Made by a program: the position numbers and the translations under genes. Of a DNA stretch of 64,000 bases, positions 1 to 9,027 are shown one piece after another. The first letter of the stretch is position 1; each line of letters starts with the position of its first letter. The stretch comes from Archangium lansingense (GTDB lineage Bacteria > Myxococcota > Myxococcia > Myxococcales > Myxococcaceae), in the NCBI RefSeq assembly GCF_026626635.1, contig NZ_JAPNKA010000001.1, positions 5,332,001 through 5,396,000 of the forward strand, written 5' to 3'. The notes beneath the pieces were generated by a model that had not been told where the DNA came from, did not search any database, and worked only from the letters and a program-made list of their open reading frames with translations.

Positions 1-3000
1 CCAGCCGCGCCCAGACTACCCGGAGCGGCGGAGCAGCCACTGGCCTTCTTGGCGATGTTCACGTTGAAGGTGCACCGGGCCGAGTTGCCCGCGGTGTCAT
101 AGGTCGCCACCTCCACGGTCGTATCGCCCGGCTGGAACACACTGCCGCTGGCCGGAGAGAAGGTGATGTCGGGCGAGGCTGTCACGCGGTCCGTGACGGA
201 GGGCTGGGGCAGCGTCACCGCCACTGGCCCCTCGGCGATGTTCACGTTCTGCGGGCAGGTGAGCAGCGGCGGCAGGGTGTCCTGCACCGTGACGGCGAAG
301 GTGCACCTGGCCACGTTGCCCGAGGCGTCCTCGGCCTGGACCTGCACATTCGTCCGTCCGATCGGGAAGTTGTCACTGGAGGCATGGCTGGTGGAGACCT
401 CGACAGTGGAGACGGTGTCCCCAACGTTCGTGACGGCGAACTCCGCGAGAGCCCCCGAGGGCCCGGTGGCCTCGAGCTGAATGGCGGCCGGGCACTGCAG
501 CCTGGGCGCTGTCGTGTCGCGGATGGATACCTGGAAGGTGCAGCTCGAGGTGTTCCCGGTACCATCCGTCGCCGTGACGGTGACGGGCGTGTTGCCCTCC
601 GGGAAGCGGCTGCCGCTGACATGATCGTACGTGAGGGTGGGGGTGGAGACGGTCCCGTCCGAGGCCGTGGCGGCCGGCCAGGTGGCGTTCGCGCCGGTAG
701 CGTCCTCGGCCTCGACGATGACATCCGCCGGGCACGTCACCACCGCGGCCGTCGTGTCCTGCACGCGCACGGTGAAGGTGCACTGCTTGCTGTTGTTCCT
801 CTCGTCGGTGGCCGTCACCGTCACCGTCGTGTTGCCCCAGGGGAAGAAGTTTCCGGAGGGGCTCACGGAGATGACCGGAGAGAGGGTGACAGCATCGGTG
901 GCCCGAGGGGCGGGGTAGGAGATGGTCGCGCCGTTCGCGCTCGTGGCCTCTACCGTGGCGTCCGAGGGGCAGATCGGCTCTGGCGGTGTGGTGTCCTGCA
1001 CCGTTACGGTGAAGGTGCACGTGTCCACGAGGCCCGCGGCGTCTCGCGCCGTGGCGGTCACCGTGGTGTCACCGAACGGGAAGAATCCTCCCGGCGGCCG
1101 GCTGTAGGAGATGGCGGGCGGCAGCGTGGTGTCGTCGCTGGCCGTCGCCTCCGCGAAGGCGACCCGCGCGCCCAGGGCCTGCTGGGCCTCGACGGGCGAG
1201 ACCACCGGGCAGGTGATGCTCGGGGGCGTGCTGTTGACGAGCAGCGACAGCGGCATCAGCCACGGCTCGCGCCCGCGCCGCCCATCGCTCGCGCTGAAGG
1301 CGAGAGAGGTTCCGAAGAGGGTGAAGCCCCTGGGGTCCGAGCCGAGCTGCCAGGGCGCGATGTCGTGCAGCACGAAGGTGCCCGCCTCGGTGCCGTCCGA
1401 GCGCCATAGCTCTGAGCCCCCCACGCCATCATTGGCCGCGAAGAGGATGAGCTGCTCGGTGGGGAGCGCGAAGAGCGACTCGGTGAGGATGCCACTCCCC
1501 GGGCCCGGGAGAATGTCCCTGACGCGGACGGGGACGAGGGCCGGGTCGGTGGTGTCGAGCTTCCACAGCTCGCGGCCGGAGGTGCCGTCGTTGGCGGTGA
1601 AATAGAGGGTCTTGCCGAGCACCGTGAGGGCGAGGGGCTTGGAGCCACCGCTCGCCGGGGAGAGGTCCTTGACGAGGATGGTGCCGCTCTCGGTGCCATC
1701 CGTGCGCCACAGCTCAGGGCCGGAGCCATCGCTGGCGGTGAAGTAGAGGAAGCCATCGAGCACCGCGAAGGCAGAGGGCCCAGAGTCCTGGGCACCCGGG
1801 GCGATGTCCTTCACCCGGCTCGTGTTCGCCTCGGTGCCGTCCGTCTTCCACAGCTCGATGCCGGAACCGGCCTCGTTGGCCACGAAGTAGAGGGTGTTGC
1901 CCACCACCCCGGCGATGTTCACGACGGAGGCCATGCCCAGATTGTCGCGGATGTTCGCCACCCGGACGGTGCCTGCCTCGAGGCCATCCGTCTTCCACAG
2001 CTCGCGGCCGCCGGAATCATCCCGGGCCACGAAGTAAAGCTCGCCACCCATGGGGGTGAAGCCCGTGGGACGCGAGGACATTCCGTTCGCCGACGCGATG
2101 TCCTTCACCCGCGTGGTGCCTGTCTCGGTGCCGTCGCTCTTCCACAGCTCGGTGTCAGTCGAGGCGTCCTGGCCGGCGAAGAAGAGGAATCCACCGTGGG
2201 AGACAAGCTCGATGGGGAGGCTGGCCGCTGTGGTGAGCTTGACGTTGGTGGTCACCCGGGACGTGCCCGCGGTGGTCCCATCCGTCTTCCAGAGCTGAAA
2301 GCCCTCCGCGAGCGTGGGCATGGCCGCGAAGTAGAGGGCACCGCCCAGGGGCGTCAGGGCGCTCAGTCCCGACTCCGCGGTGAAGGCAGGGGCGTTGTCG
2401 GGGACGATGTTCACGAGCGGCTGTGTGCCCGCCTCCGTTCCATCCGTCCGCCACAGCTTCGCGGCCTCCTCCTGCTCGAAGGTGGTGAAGTACAGCGCGC
2501 CATTCCAGGACGTGAAGGGCGCGGGGTTCGAGCCTCGGGTGGGCTTCAGGCTGGTTCCGATGGCAACGGTGGTGGCCGCATCACCCTGCGTCTTCCACAG
2601 CGTGGGGACTGGCGGATTCTCATCGAAGCCACCCGTCCCCGGCGCGGTCGCCACGAAGTACACCGTGTCACCCATCACGGCGAAGGCCTGGGGGGACGGA
2701 TCCACGAGGCGATCGCCCGAGAAGTGGTTGGTGCCGATGCGCTGCGAGCCCGAGGGGGTGCCGTCGCTCGTCCACAGCTCATGGCCCACGCCCGGCTCGT
2801 ACCCGGTGAAGTAGAGCGTGCTCCCGTGAGCCGTCATCAGCAGGGGGCCCTTGCCGCCCGCGGCCTTGAAGTCCACCAGCTTCGAGGTGCCCGCGGCCGT
2901 GCCGTCCGTCGCGTAGATCGCGCTCTCGGTGTTGCTGGTGTCCCTCATCATGAAGAAGAGGCGCGTGCTGGTGGCGACGAGCGAGTCGGGCTTCTCCACG

Positions 3001-4037
3001 GTGTTGTTTCCGGAGACGAGCTCCAGGATGCGCTGGGTGCCGGCCTCGGTGCCGTCGGTCTTCCACAGCTCCCGTCCCGATACGCCGTCCGTGGCGACGA
3101 AGTACACCGCGCTTCCAAAGGCGGTGAGCTGCACGGGCCCGGAGTCCGTCGTGCCCGGGAAGATGTCCTTGACGCGGACGGTGCCCGACTCGGTGCCATC
3201 GCTCTTCCACAGCTCGCTGCCCGCCGTGCTGTCGCTGCCCGCGAAGAAGAGCGTCCGGCCCGACCGGACCAGCACTCGCGACGAGGGGATGCCCGCGACG
3301 GTCACGCTCGCGCCGACCCGGATGGTGCCCGCGCTGGTGCCATCCGTACGCCAGAGCTGCCGGGTTCCCCCCGGACCGTTGGCCAGGAAGTAGAGCCTCC
3401 CGTTGAGCTCGGTAAACGACTGGGGCTCGCTGCTGCTCACGCCCAGCAGGATGTCCCGGACGAGCTGCGTGCCCTCCGGGGTGCCATCGGTGCGCCACAG
3501 CTCGTTTCCACGCGTGCCGTCATTGGCGCTGAAGTAGATCCACCCGTTGAGCTCGGCGAAGTTCGAGGGCCGGGAGCTGGCCGTGCCCGGGGCGATGTCC
3601 TTGAGCAGGAAGGTCCCCGTGGTGGTGCCATCCGTCCTCCACAGCTCTACGCCATGCTGCGCGTCAGCGGCGGCGAACCAGGTGAGTCCCCGCGAGTGGA
3701 AGAGCCGGGAGGGAGCGGAGCCGATGGTGCCTGGTGCGATGTCGGCCACCAACGCGGGGCCCGTGGAATCGAGCCTCCACAGCTCAGGCCCGGTGCTGTC
3801 GTCGTTGGCCGAGAACAGGAGTGTCGTCCCCGCCACCGCGAGCGACTCGGGGTAGCGCACCAGCGCGCTCTCGGCCTTCGACCCCACGTCCATCACGAGG
3901 GAGGCGGGGCCTTCGCCCAGGGCTCGACGGGTGGCCTTTGGCGCCTGCCGGGTTGGCTCCTCTGGAGTGGGGGCCGTACAGGCCACGCCCAGCACCAGGG
4001 CGCACAAGGCGGTCAGGGTCGTGTTCGCTCTCACCAT
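1..4037 (-). CDS. Large secreted ELWxTDGT-repeat and HYR-domain protein (3' end cut by window)
   Basis: The reading frame is open from the ATG at 4037 to the window edge (1,345 codons seen). The start has AGGAA about six bases upstream. The N-terminus is a signal peptide ending in LGVAC, a slightly atypical lipobox, so a lipoprotein is likely. Then come about 17 repeats of roughly 50 residues, each with a core like ELWRTDGTEAGT followed by an LYFxANDG-type strand; a few copies are degenerate. This pattern is typical of beta-propeller-like surface proteins. The C-terminal third has five HYR (hyalin) immunoglobulin-like domains with TCPADVTVEA-like starts and CTFTVTVQDTTPP-like ends. The last visible residues include SGCSAAPGSLGAAG, which could begin a MYXO-CTERM sorting tail. 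A role in surface adhesion or the extracellular matrix is inferred. Transcribed divergently from purL. Confidence 0.9.
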   Translation of the reverse strand, partial: MVRANTTLTALCALVLGVACTAPTPEEPTRQAPKATRRALGEGPASLVMDVGSKAESALVRYPESLAVAGTTLLFSANDDSTGPELWRLDSTGPALVADIAPGTIGSAPSRLFHSRGLTWFAAADAQHGVELWRTDGTTTGTFLLKDIAPGTASSRPSNFAELNGWIYFSANDGTRGNELWRTDGTPEGTQLVRDILLGVSSSEPQSFTELNGRLYFLANGPGGTRQLWRTDGTSAGTIRVGASVTVAGIPSSRVLVRSGRTLFFAGSDSTAGSELWKSDGTESGTVRVKDIFPGTTDSGPVQLTAFGSAVYFVATDGVSGRELWKTDGTEAGTQRILELVSGNNTVEKPDSLVATSTRLFFMMRDTSNTESAIYATDGTAAGTSKLVDFKAAGGKGPLLMTAHGSTLYFTGYEPGVGHELWTSDGTPSGSQRIGTNHFSGDRLVDPSPQAFAVMGDTVYFVATAPGTGGFDENPPVPTLWKTQGDAATTVAIGTSLKPTRGSNPAPFTSWNGALYFTTFEQEEAAKLWRTDGTEAGTQPLVNIVPDNAPAFTAESGLSALTPLGGALYFAAMPTLAEGFQLWKTDGTTAGTSRVTTNVKLTTAASLPIELVSHGGFLFFAGQDASTDTELWKSDGTETGTTRVKDIASANGMSSRPTGFTPMGGELYFVARDDSGGRELWKTDGLEAGTVRVANIRDNLGMASVVNIAGVVGNTLYFVANEAGSGIELWKTDGTEANTSRVKDIAPGAQDSGPSAFAVLDGFLYFTASDGSGPELWRTDGTESGTILVKDLSPASGGSKPLALTVLGKTLYFTANDGTSGRELWKLDTTDPALVPVRVRDILPGPGSGILTESLFALPTEQLILFAANDGVGGSELWRSDGTEAGTFVLHDIAPWQLGSDPRGFTLFGTSLAFSASDGRRGREPWLMPLSLLVNSTPPSITCPVVSPVEAQQALGARVAFAEATASDDTTLPPAISYSRPPGGFFPFGDTTVTATARDAAGLVDTCTFTVTVQDTTPPEPICPSDATVEATSANGATISYPAPRATDAVTLSPVISVSPSGNFFPWGNTTVTVTATDERNNSKQCTFTVRVQDTTAAVVTCPADVIVEAEDATGANATWPAATASDGTVSTPTLTYDHVSGSRFPEGNTPVTVTATDGTGNTSSCTFQVSIRDTTAPRLQCPAAIQLEATGPSGALAEFAVTNVGDTVSTVEVSTSHASSDNFPIGRTNVQVQAEDASGNVARCTFAVTVQDTLPPLLTCPQNVNIAEGPVAVTLPQPSVTDRVTASPDITFSPASGSVFQPGDTTVEVATYDTAGNSARCTFNVNIAKKASGCSAAPGSLGAA

Positions 4038-4264
4038 GCTGTTCCTCGGAGACTCCCCCGCCGGGCCCAGGGTGGTGCCCGGCCATGCCGGATAAGCGCG
4101 GTATTCAACCATATCCAGGCCCGGCGGAGGGACCTCCGATCGCCCGGGGGAGGGCAGGGGGAGAAGCACCTCTCCGGCCTCCGGTGACTCTCTTTCAGAT
4201 GCAGGAAGGGGCCTGTGGTTATAAGACGCCCTCGCCTTTCCGGACCCCCTCTCCCTGAGATTCC

Positions 4265-7200
4265 ATGCTCACCCTGCGTGGTGCCCCCGCCCTCTCCGAG
4301 TTCCGTCTGGCCAAGTTGCTCGCTCGCTGCCGCGAGCTGGAGCCGGCCGTCGCCTCCGTCTACGCGGAGTTCGTGCACTTCGTCGATGTCGCAACCGCCC
4401 TCTCGGAGTCCGAGCGGGCCTTGATGGACCGGCTGTTGGAGTACGGTCCTCGGCTGACCCGAGGAGAGCAGCGCGGCAGCCTGCAGCTCGTCATCCCGCG
4501 CCCCGGCACCATCTCGCCCTGGTCGTCCAAGGCCACGGACATTTTCTACAACACCGGCCTGCGCGGCGTGCGGCGCATCGAGCGGGGCATCGCCTACTGG
4601 GTCGCTGACGGAGCCGGCAAGGCTCTGCGCCCCGAGCAGCTCGCCCGTGTTCAGCCGGTGCTGCACGACCGGATGACGCAGGCGGTGGTGGGGCGCGAGG
4701 AGGACGCCGCGATCCTTTTCGCCGGGCACACGCCCCGGCCTCTGACCACGGTGGATGTGGTGGGAGGGGGCCGCGCCGCGCTCGTCACCGCCAACCGCGA
4801 GCTGGGCCTGGCGCTGGCCGAGGATGAGATTGACTACCTGGTGGCGCGCTTCACCGAGCTGAAGCGCAACCCCACCGACGTCGAGCTGATGATGTTCGCG
4901 CAGGCGAACAGCGAGCACTGCCGGCACAAGATCTTCAACGCCTCGTGGACCATCGACGGCGAGCAGCAGGAGCGCTCGCTCTTCCAGTCCATCAAGAACA
5001 CCTACGCGGCGAACAAGGAAGGCGTGCTGTCGGCGTACAAGGACAACGCGGCGGTGATGGAGGGCTTCGAGGTGGAGCGCCTCTTCCCGGAGGTGGCCAG
5101 CGGCGAGTACCGCTTCCACCGCGAGCCCGCGCACATCCTGATGAAGGTGGAGACGCACAACCATCCCACGGCCATCTCGCCGCACCCGGGTGCCTCGACG
5201 GGCGCGGGTGGAGAGATTCGCGACGAGGGTGCCACGGGTCGTGGAGCGAAGCCCAAGGCGGGCCTGACCGGGTTCTCCGTGTCCAACCTGCGCATCCCGG
5301 GCTTCGAGCAGCCCTGGGAGCAGCCCTACGGCAAGCCGGAGCGCATCGTGTCCGCGCTCGACATCATGATCGATGGCCCGCTGGGTGGAGCCGCCTTCAA
5401 CAACGAGTTCGGCCGGCCCATCCTGTGCGGCTACTTCCGCAGCTTCGAGATGCAGGTGCCTACGCCCGAGGGCGTTGAGGTGCGCGGCTATCACAAGCCC
5501 ATCATGATCGCCGGTGGCCTGGGCAACATCCGGGCGCAGCACGTACAGAAGGGCACGCTGAAGCCGGGGGACAAGATCGTCGTGCTGGGCGGCCCGGCGA
5601 TGCTGATCGGCCTGGGCGGCGGCGCGGCGTCCTCGATGACACAGGGCGCGAGCGTGGCGGACCTGGATTTCGCCTCGGTGCAGCGCGACAACGCGGAGAT
5701 GGAGCGGCGCTGCCAGGAGGTCATCGACCGATGCTGGGCGCAGGGCGATGCCAACCCCATCCGCTCGATTCATGACGTAGGCGCGGGCGGCCTGTCCAAC
5801 GCGGTGCCGGAGCTCATCCACGACAACGACCTGGGTGGACACTTCGAGCTGCGCGAGGTGCCCAACGCCGAGCCCGGCATGGCGCCGGTGGAGATCTGGT
5901 GCAACGAGGCGCAGGAGCGCTACGTGCTGGCCATCGCGCCGGAGGACCTGGAGCGCTTCTCGGCCCTGTGCGAGCGCGAGCGGGCGCCCTTCGCGGTGCT
6001 GGGTGATGCGACCGCGGAGCAGGTGCTGAAGGTGACGGACCGGCAGTTCGGCAACGCGCCCATCGACATCCCGATGGACGTGCTGTTCGGCAAGCCGCCG
6101 CGCATGCACCGGGACGTGAAGTCGAGGCCGCTGACGCACGCCGAGCTGAAGCTGGATGCGCCGGTGAAGGAGATGCTGGGGCGGGTGCTCGGGCACCCGA
6201 CGGTGGCGGACAAGGGCTTCCTGATCACGATTGGCGACCGGACGGTGTCGGGCCTGACGGCGAGGGACCAGATGGTGGGCCCGTGGCAGGTGCCGGTGGC
6301 GGACTGCGCGGTGACGTTGTCGGCGCACGCGGGCTACACGGGCGAGGCCATGTCCATGGGCGAGCGCACGCCGGTGGCGCTCATCGACGCGGCCGCCTCG
6401 GCGCGCATGGCGGTGGCCGAGGCCGTGACGAACATCGCCTCGGCGCGGATTGGCAAGCTGGGAGATGTGAAGCTGTCGGCCAACTGGATGGCGGCCGCCG
6501 GCAGCCCGGGCGAGGACGCCAACCTCTACGCCGCGGTGAAGACGGTGGGCATGGAGCTGTGCCCGGCGCTGGGTCTGACGATTCCGGTGGGCAAGGACTC
6601 CATGTCCATGCGCACGGTGTGGGAGGAGAAGGGGGCTCGCAAGGCGGTGACGGCGCCGCTGTCGCTGATTGTGTCGGCCTTCGCGCCGGTGCTGGACGTG
6701 CGCAAGTCGCTCACGCCGCAGCTTCGCGAGCCGAGCGCGGACTCGCGGTTGGTGTTCGTGGACCTGGCGGGCGGCAAGCAGCGGCTGGGTGGCTCGGTGC
6801 TGGCGCAGGCGTACTCGCAGGTGGGCCCGCGCTGCCCGGACGTGGAGAGCCCCGAGACGCTCAAGGGCTTCTTCACCGCGATGCAGGCGCTCAACGAGGC
6901 GGGCCTGGTGCAGGCCTACCATGACCGCTCCGACGGTGGCCTCCTCACCACGCTGGTGGAGATGGCCTTCGCGGGGCACTGCGGCTTCGAGGTGGATGTG
7001 GCCGCGCTGGGCTCGGATGCCGTGGCGGCGCTGTTCAACGAGGAGTTGGGCGCGGTGCTGCAGGTGAAGGCCTCGGACCTCCAGCGAGTGCGGGAAGTGC
7101 TGACGAAGCACGGGCTGGGTTCCGCGTACCACGAGCTCGGCCGGCCGAGCGCGGCGCAGACGGTGCGGGTGCGGCAGGGCGCGAAGGTCCTCCTGGAGGA

Positions 7201-8161
7201 GGAGACCGTGGCGCTGCGCAAGGTGTGGTCGCGCGTCAGCTACGAGATGCAGAAGCTGCGCGACAACCCGCGCTGCGCGGAGGAGGAGTACGCCGCGAAG
7301 TGCGACCCGAGCGACCCTGGCCTGTCGGCCCGGATCACGTTCGACCCGACGGAGGACGTGGCGGCGCCGTACATCGCGAAGGGAGCGAAGCCTCGGGTGG
7401 CCATCCTTCGCGAGCAGGGCGTGAACAGCCAGTTCGAGATGGCGCGGGCGTTCATGCGCGCGGGCTTCAACGCGGTGGACGTGCACATGAGCGACATCCT
7501 CACGGGGAGGGTGTCGCTGAAGGACTTCACGGGTGTCGCGGCCTGCGGAGGCTTCTCGTACGGTGACGTGCTGGGCGCGGGTGGAGGCTGGGCGCGCTCC
7601 ATCCTGTTCAACACGAGGGCTCGGGATGAGTTCGCCGAGTTCTTCGCGCGCTCGGGCTCCTTTGCTCTGGGTATCTGCAACGGCTGCCAGATGATGTCGC
7701 AGCTGCGTGAGCTCATTCCTGGGGCCGAGCACTTCCCGCACTTCGTGCGCAATGCGTCTGAGCAGTTCGAGGCGCGGCTGGTGCAGGTGGAGGTGGCGGA
7801 GAGCCCGTCGCTGTTCTTCAAGGGCATGGCAGGCAGCCGTATCCCCATCGCGTCGTCGCACGGAGAGGGGAGGGCGGAGTTCGCCAGCGCGCAGGATGCG
7901 GCGAGGGTGAACGGGCTGGGCGTAGTGCCGGTGCGCTTCGTGGACAATCAGGGGCGGGTGACGGAGACGTACCCGGCGAACCCGAACGGCTCGCCGCACG
8001 GAATCGCGGGCCTGACGTCGAGGGACGGACGCGTCACCATCATGATGCCGCACCCGGAGCGCGTGAGCCGGAGCGTGCAGTACTCCTGGTGCCCGCCGGA
8101 GTGGGGCGAGGACGGCCCCTGGATGCGGATGTTCCGCAACGCTCGCGCGGCGTTGGGGTGA
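4265..8161 (+). CDS. purL: Phosphoribosylformylglycinamidine synthase (FGAM synthase, large single-chain form)
   Basis: This enzyme converts FGAR, glutamine and ATP to FGAM in step 4 of purine biosynthesis, in the cytoplasm. At 1,298 residues it is the fused gamma-proteobacterial/eukaryotic type, so no separate PurS or PurQ is needed. The ATP-binding region has the VETHNHPTAISPHPGAS motif around residues 296-312. A second AIRS-like half has VGKDSMSMRT near residue 780. The C-terminal class I glutaminase domain has the nucleophile in GICNGCQMM (Cys about 1138), a conserved SSHGEGRAEF, and PHPERVSR at the end. The start has only a weak Shine-Dalgarno. A TATAAG at 4220-4225 is a possible -10 in the 227-base divergent spacer. 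A decayed copy of its last 30 bases lies at 8542-8575. Confidence 0.97.
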   Translation: MLTLRGAPALSEFRLAKLLARCRELEPAVASVYAEFVHFVDVATALSESERALMDRLLEYGPRLTRGEQRGSLQLVIPRPGTISPWSSKATDIFYNTGLRGVRRIERGIAYWVADGAGKALRPEQLARVQPVLHDRMTQAVVGREEDAAILFAGHTPRPLTTVDVVGGGRAALVTANRELGLALAEDEIDYLVARFTELKRNPTDVELMMFAQANSEHCRHKIFNASWTIDGEQQERSLFQSIKNTYAANKEGVLSAYKDNAAVMEGFEVERLFPEVASGEYRFHREPAHILMKVETHNHPTAISPHPGASTGAGGEIRDEGATGRGAKPKAGLTGFSVSNLRIPGFEQPWEQPYGKPERIVSALDIMIDGPLGGAAFNNEFGRPILCGYFRSFEMQVPTPEGVEVRGYHKPIMIAGGLGNIRAQHVQKGTLKPGDKIVVLGGPAMLIGLGGGAASSMTQGASVADLDFASVQRDNAEMERRCQEVIDRCWAQGDANPIRSIHDVGAGGLSNAVPELIHDNDLGGHFELREVPNAEPGMAPVEIWCNEAQERYVLAIAPEDLERFSALCERERAPFAVLGDATAEQVLKVTDRQFGNAPIDIPMDVLFGKPPRMHRDVKSRPLTHAELKLDAPVKEMLGRVLGHPTVADKGFLITIGDRTVSGLTARDQMVGPWQVPVADCAVTLSAHAGYTGEAMSMGERTPVALIDAAASARMAVAEAVTNIASARIGKLGDVKLSANWMAAAGSPGEDANLYAAVKTVGMELCPALGLTIPVGKDSMSMRTVWEEKGARKAVTAPLSLIVSAFAPVLDVRKSLTPQLREPSADSRLVFVDLAGGKQRLGGSVLAQAYSQVGPRCPDVESPETLKGFFTAMQALNEAGLVQAYHDRSDGGLLTTLVEMAFAGHCGFEVDVAALGSDAVAALFNEELGAVLQVKASDLQRVREVLTKHGLGSAYHELGRPSAAQTVRVRQGAKVLLEEETVALRKVWSRVSYEMQKLRDNPRCAEEEYAAKCDPSDPGLSARITFDPTEDVAAPYIAKGAKPRVAILREQGVNSQFEMARAFMRAGFNAVDVHMSDILTGRVSLKDFTGVAACGGFSYGDVLGAGGGWARSILFNTRARDEFAEFFARSGSFALGICNGCQMMSQLRELIPGAEHFPHFVRNASEQFEARLVQVEVAESPSLFFKGMAGSRIPIASSHGEGRAEFASAQDAARVNGLGVVPVRFVDNQGRVTETYPANPNGSPHGIAGLTSRDGRVTIMMPHPERVSRSVQYSWCPPEWGEDGPWMRMFRNARAALG
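8128..8161 (+). repeat. purL 3' end, first copy of a short direct repeat
   Basis: The last coding bases of purL (encoding MFRNARAALG-stop) reappear with about four differences at 8542-8575, on the far side of the Imm33-like gene. The first 15 bases (gatgttccgcaacgc) are identical in both copies. This copy is the functional one. Confidence 0.8.
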
Positions 8162-8168
8162 AGTCTTC

Positions 8169-8519
8169 ATGAGTGAGGACGTTCGCGATTCACAGCTCAG
8201 GCTCTGTGAAGAGCATGGAACGTCATTCGTTGAGGCCCCCTCAGACATGAAGGTCGGGGTTGCACTCAATGTGAGGACTGGCCTCATGCCCATCAACGGC
8301 CTGAGGCATCCCATCCAGGGGGACACTACGGGCTGGTACATCTGGGCAGGTGGTGAGCTATCGGCAGCCCCTGATTTCTTCCAGCCCGTGCACGTGGCTC
8401 ACCTGGCCGAATGGTGCCCGCTCGCGTTGAAGTTCTTGGGGCTCCCTCCTGGCTGGAGATTTCTGGTCGCGGATGGGCATGAGGATGTGTGGGAGGATCC
8501 AGCCCTGCTCGATACGTAG
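8169..8519 (+). CDS. Imm33-like / DUF2185 family small protein
   Basis: The product is 116 residues with no signal peptide. The core GWYIWAGGELSAAPDFF, then HVAHLAEWCPLALKFLGLPPGWRFL and GHEDVWEDPALL, is the pattern I associate with the DUF2185/Imm33-like family, found as immunity-type genes and as orphans. No toxin gene is next to it, so function is not shown. It starts 7 bases after the purL stop and has lower third-position GC than its neighbours (for example attcacagctcaggctctg near its start). It is bracketed by a purL 3'-end duplication. Both points suggest later arrival. Confidence 0.65.
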   Translation: MSEDVRDSQLRLCEEHGTSFVEAPSDMKVGVALNVRTGLMPINGLRHPIQGDTTGWYIWAGGELSAAPDFFQPVHVAHLAEWCPLALKFLGLPPGWRFLVADGHEDVWEDPALLDT

Positions 8520-8541
8520 GCAACCAGCAGCTGAGGCCGGA

Positions 8542-8575
8542 GATGTTCCGCAACGCGCGCGGCGCTGGGGTAGAC
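8542..8575 (+). repeat. Decayed duplicate of the purL 3' end
   Basis: The sequence reads gatgttccgcaacgc and then a near copy of the purL end with a two-base deletion and substitutions; the encoded fragment would be MFRNARGAG. It has no function as a gene. It probably marks the right boundary of an insertion or partial duplication that carried the gene at 8169-8519. Confidence 0.75.
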
Positions 8576-8597
8576 GGCGGCGGTTCCTGGCTTCGGG

Positions 8598-8924
8598 TCA
8601 GGACTCGCCGTGCTTCCAGTTCAGGATGTCCGCGCTGGAGGACAGCTCGGCCGAATACGGGCCGCTGGGATTCGTGAAGAATGCGTTCTCGATGAAGTCG
8701 CTCTCCACTCCCCAGGTGGTCATGGCCTTGAAGGCGTAGCGGCCGAGGCTCTCTCCAGTGTGCGCGCGCAGGGGTGTAGCCGTGAGCTGAGCCATCTCTT
8801 CCTCGCTCACGCAGTGCGTGCAGCCCATGACCACTCCGCGAGGCGCGTACCGAGCGAAGACGCGGTAGAGCGCCTCAAGGGCGTCCTCGAAGGCGCTGCT
8901 TCGGGGTGCTCCGGGTTGGGTCAT
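8598..8924 (-). CDS. Small hypothetical protein with CTHC motif, possibly truncated
   Basis: The product is 108 residues, has no signal peptide and is transcribed convergently to the Imm33-like gene. The segment MGCTHCVSEEEMAQLTATPL followed by LGRYAFKAMTTWGVESDF resembles a conserved myxobacterial family of unknown function that, as I recall it, continues with a DFKHFLPRLLEL-type helix. Here the sequence departs after ESDF and ends about 30 residues later. The gene may therefore be a 3'-truncated or rearranged member. Its end abuts the decayed purL repeat. Function is unknown. Confidence 0.55.
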   Translation of the reverse strand: MTQPGAPRSSAFEDALEALYRVFARYAPRGVVMGCTHCVSEEEMAQLTATPLRAHTGESLGRYAFKAMTTWGVESDFIENAFFTNPSGPYSAELSSSADILNWKHGES

Positions 8925-9027
8925 GTCCTGGAGCTTCCCAGCGGAAGGTTGTCCGTATCAACTTTCAGCACGGCCGCTCGATTGACTGCATGGCAATGCT
9001 CCGCCGATCCTCCATCGCGGAGGGCTC

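Noticed and set aside
2196..4187. 663-codon plus-strand frame opposite the HYR/ELWxTDGT gene
   Set aside because: It is an antisense shadow; repeats in its translation come from the real gene.
4031..8341. 1,436-codon open frame on the minus strand opposite purL
   Set aside because: It mirrors the codon bias of purL, its translation is Arg/His/Leu-rich low-complexity with no motif, and purL is unmistakable. The same applies to the long antisense frames opposite rpoB (35436-39794), rpoC (39791-43966), the kinase (49729-53055) and tuf.
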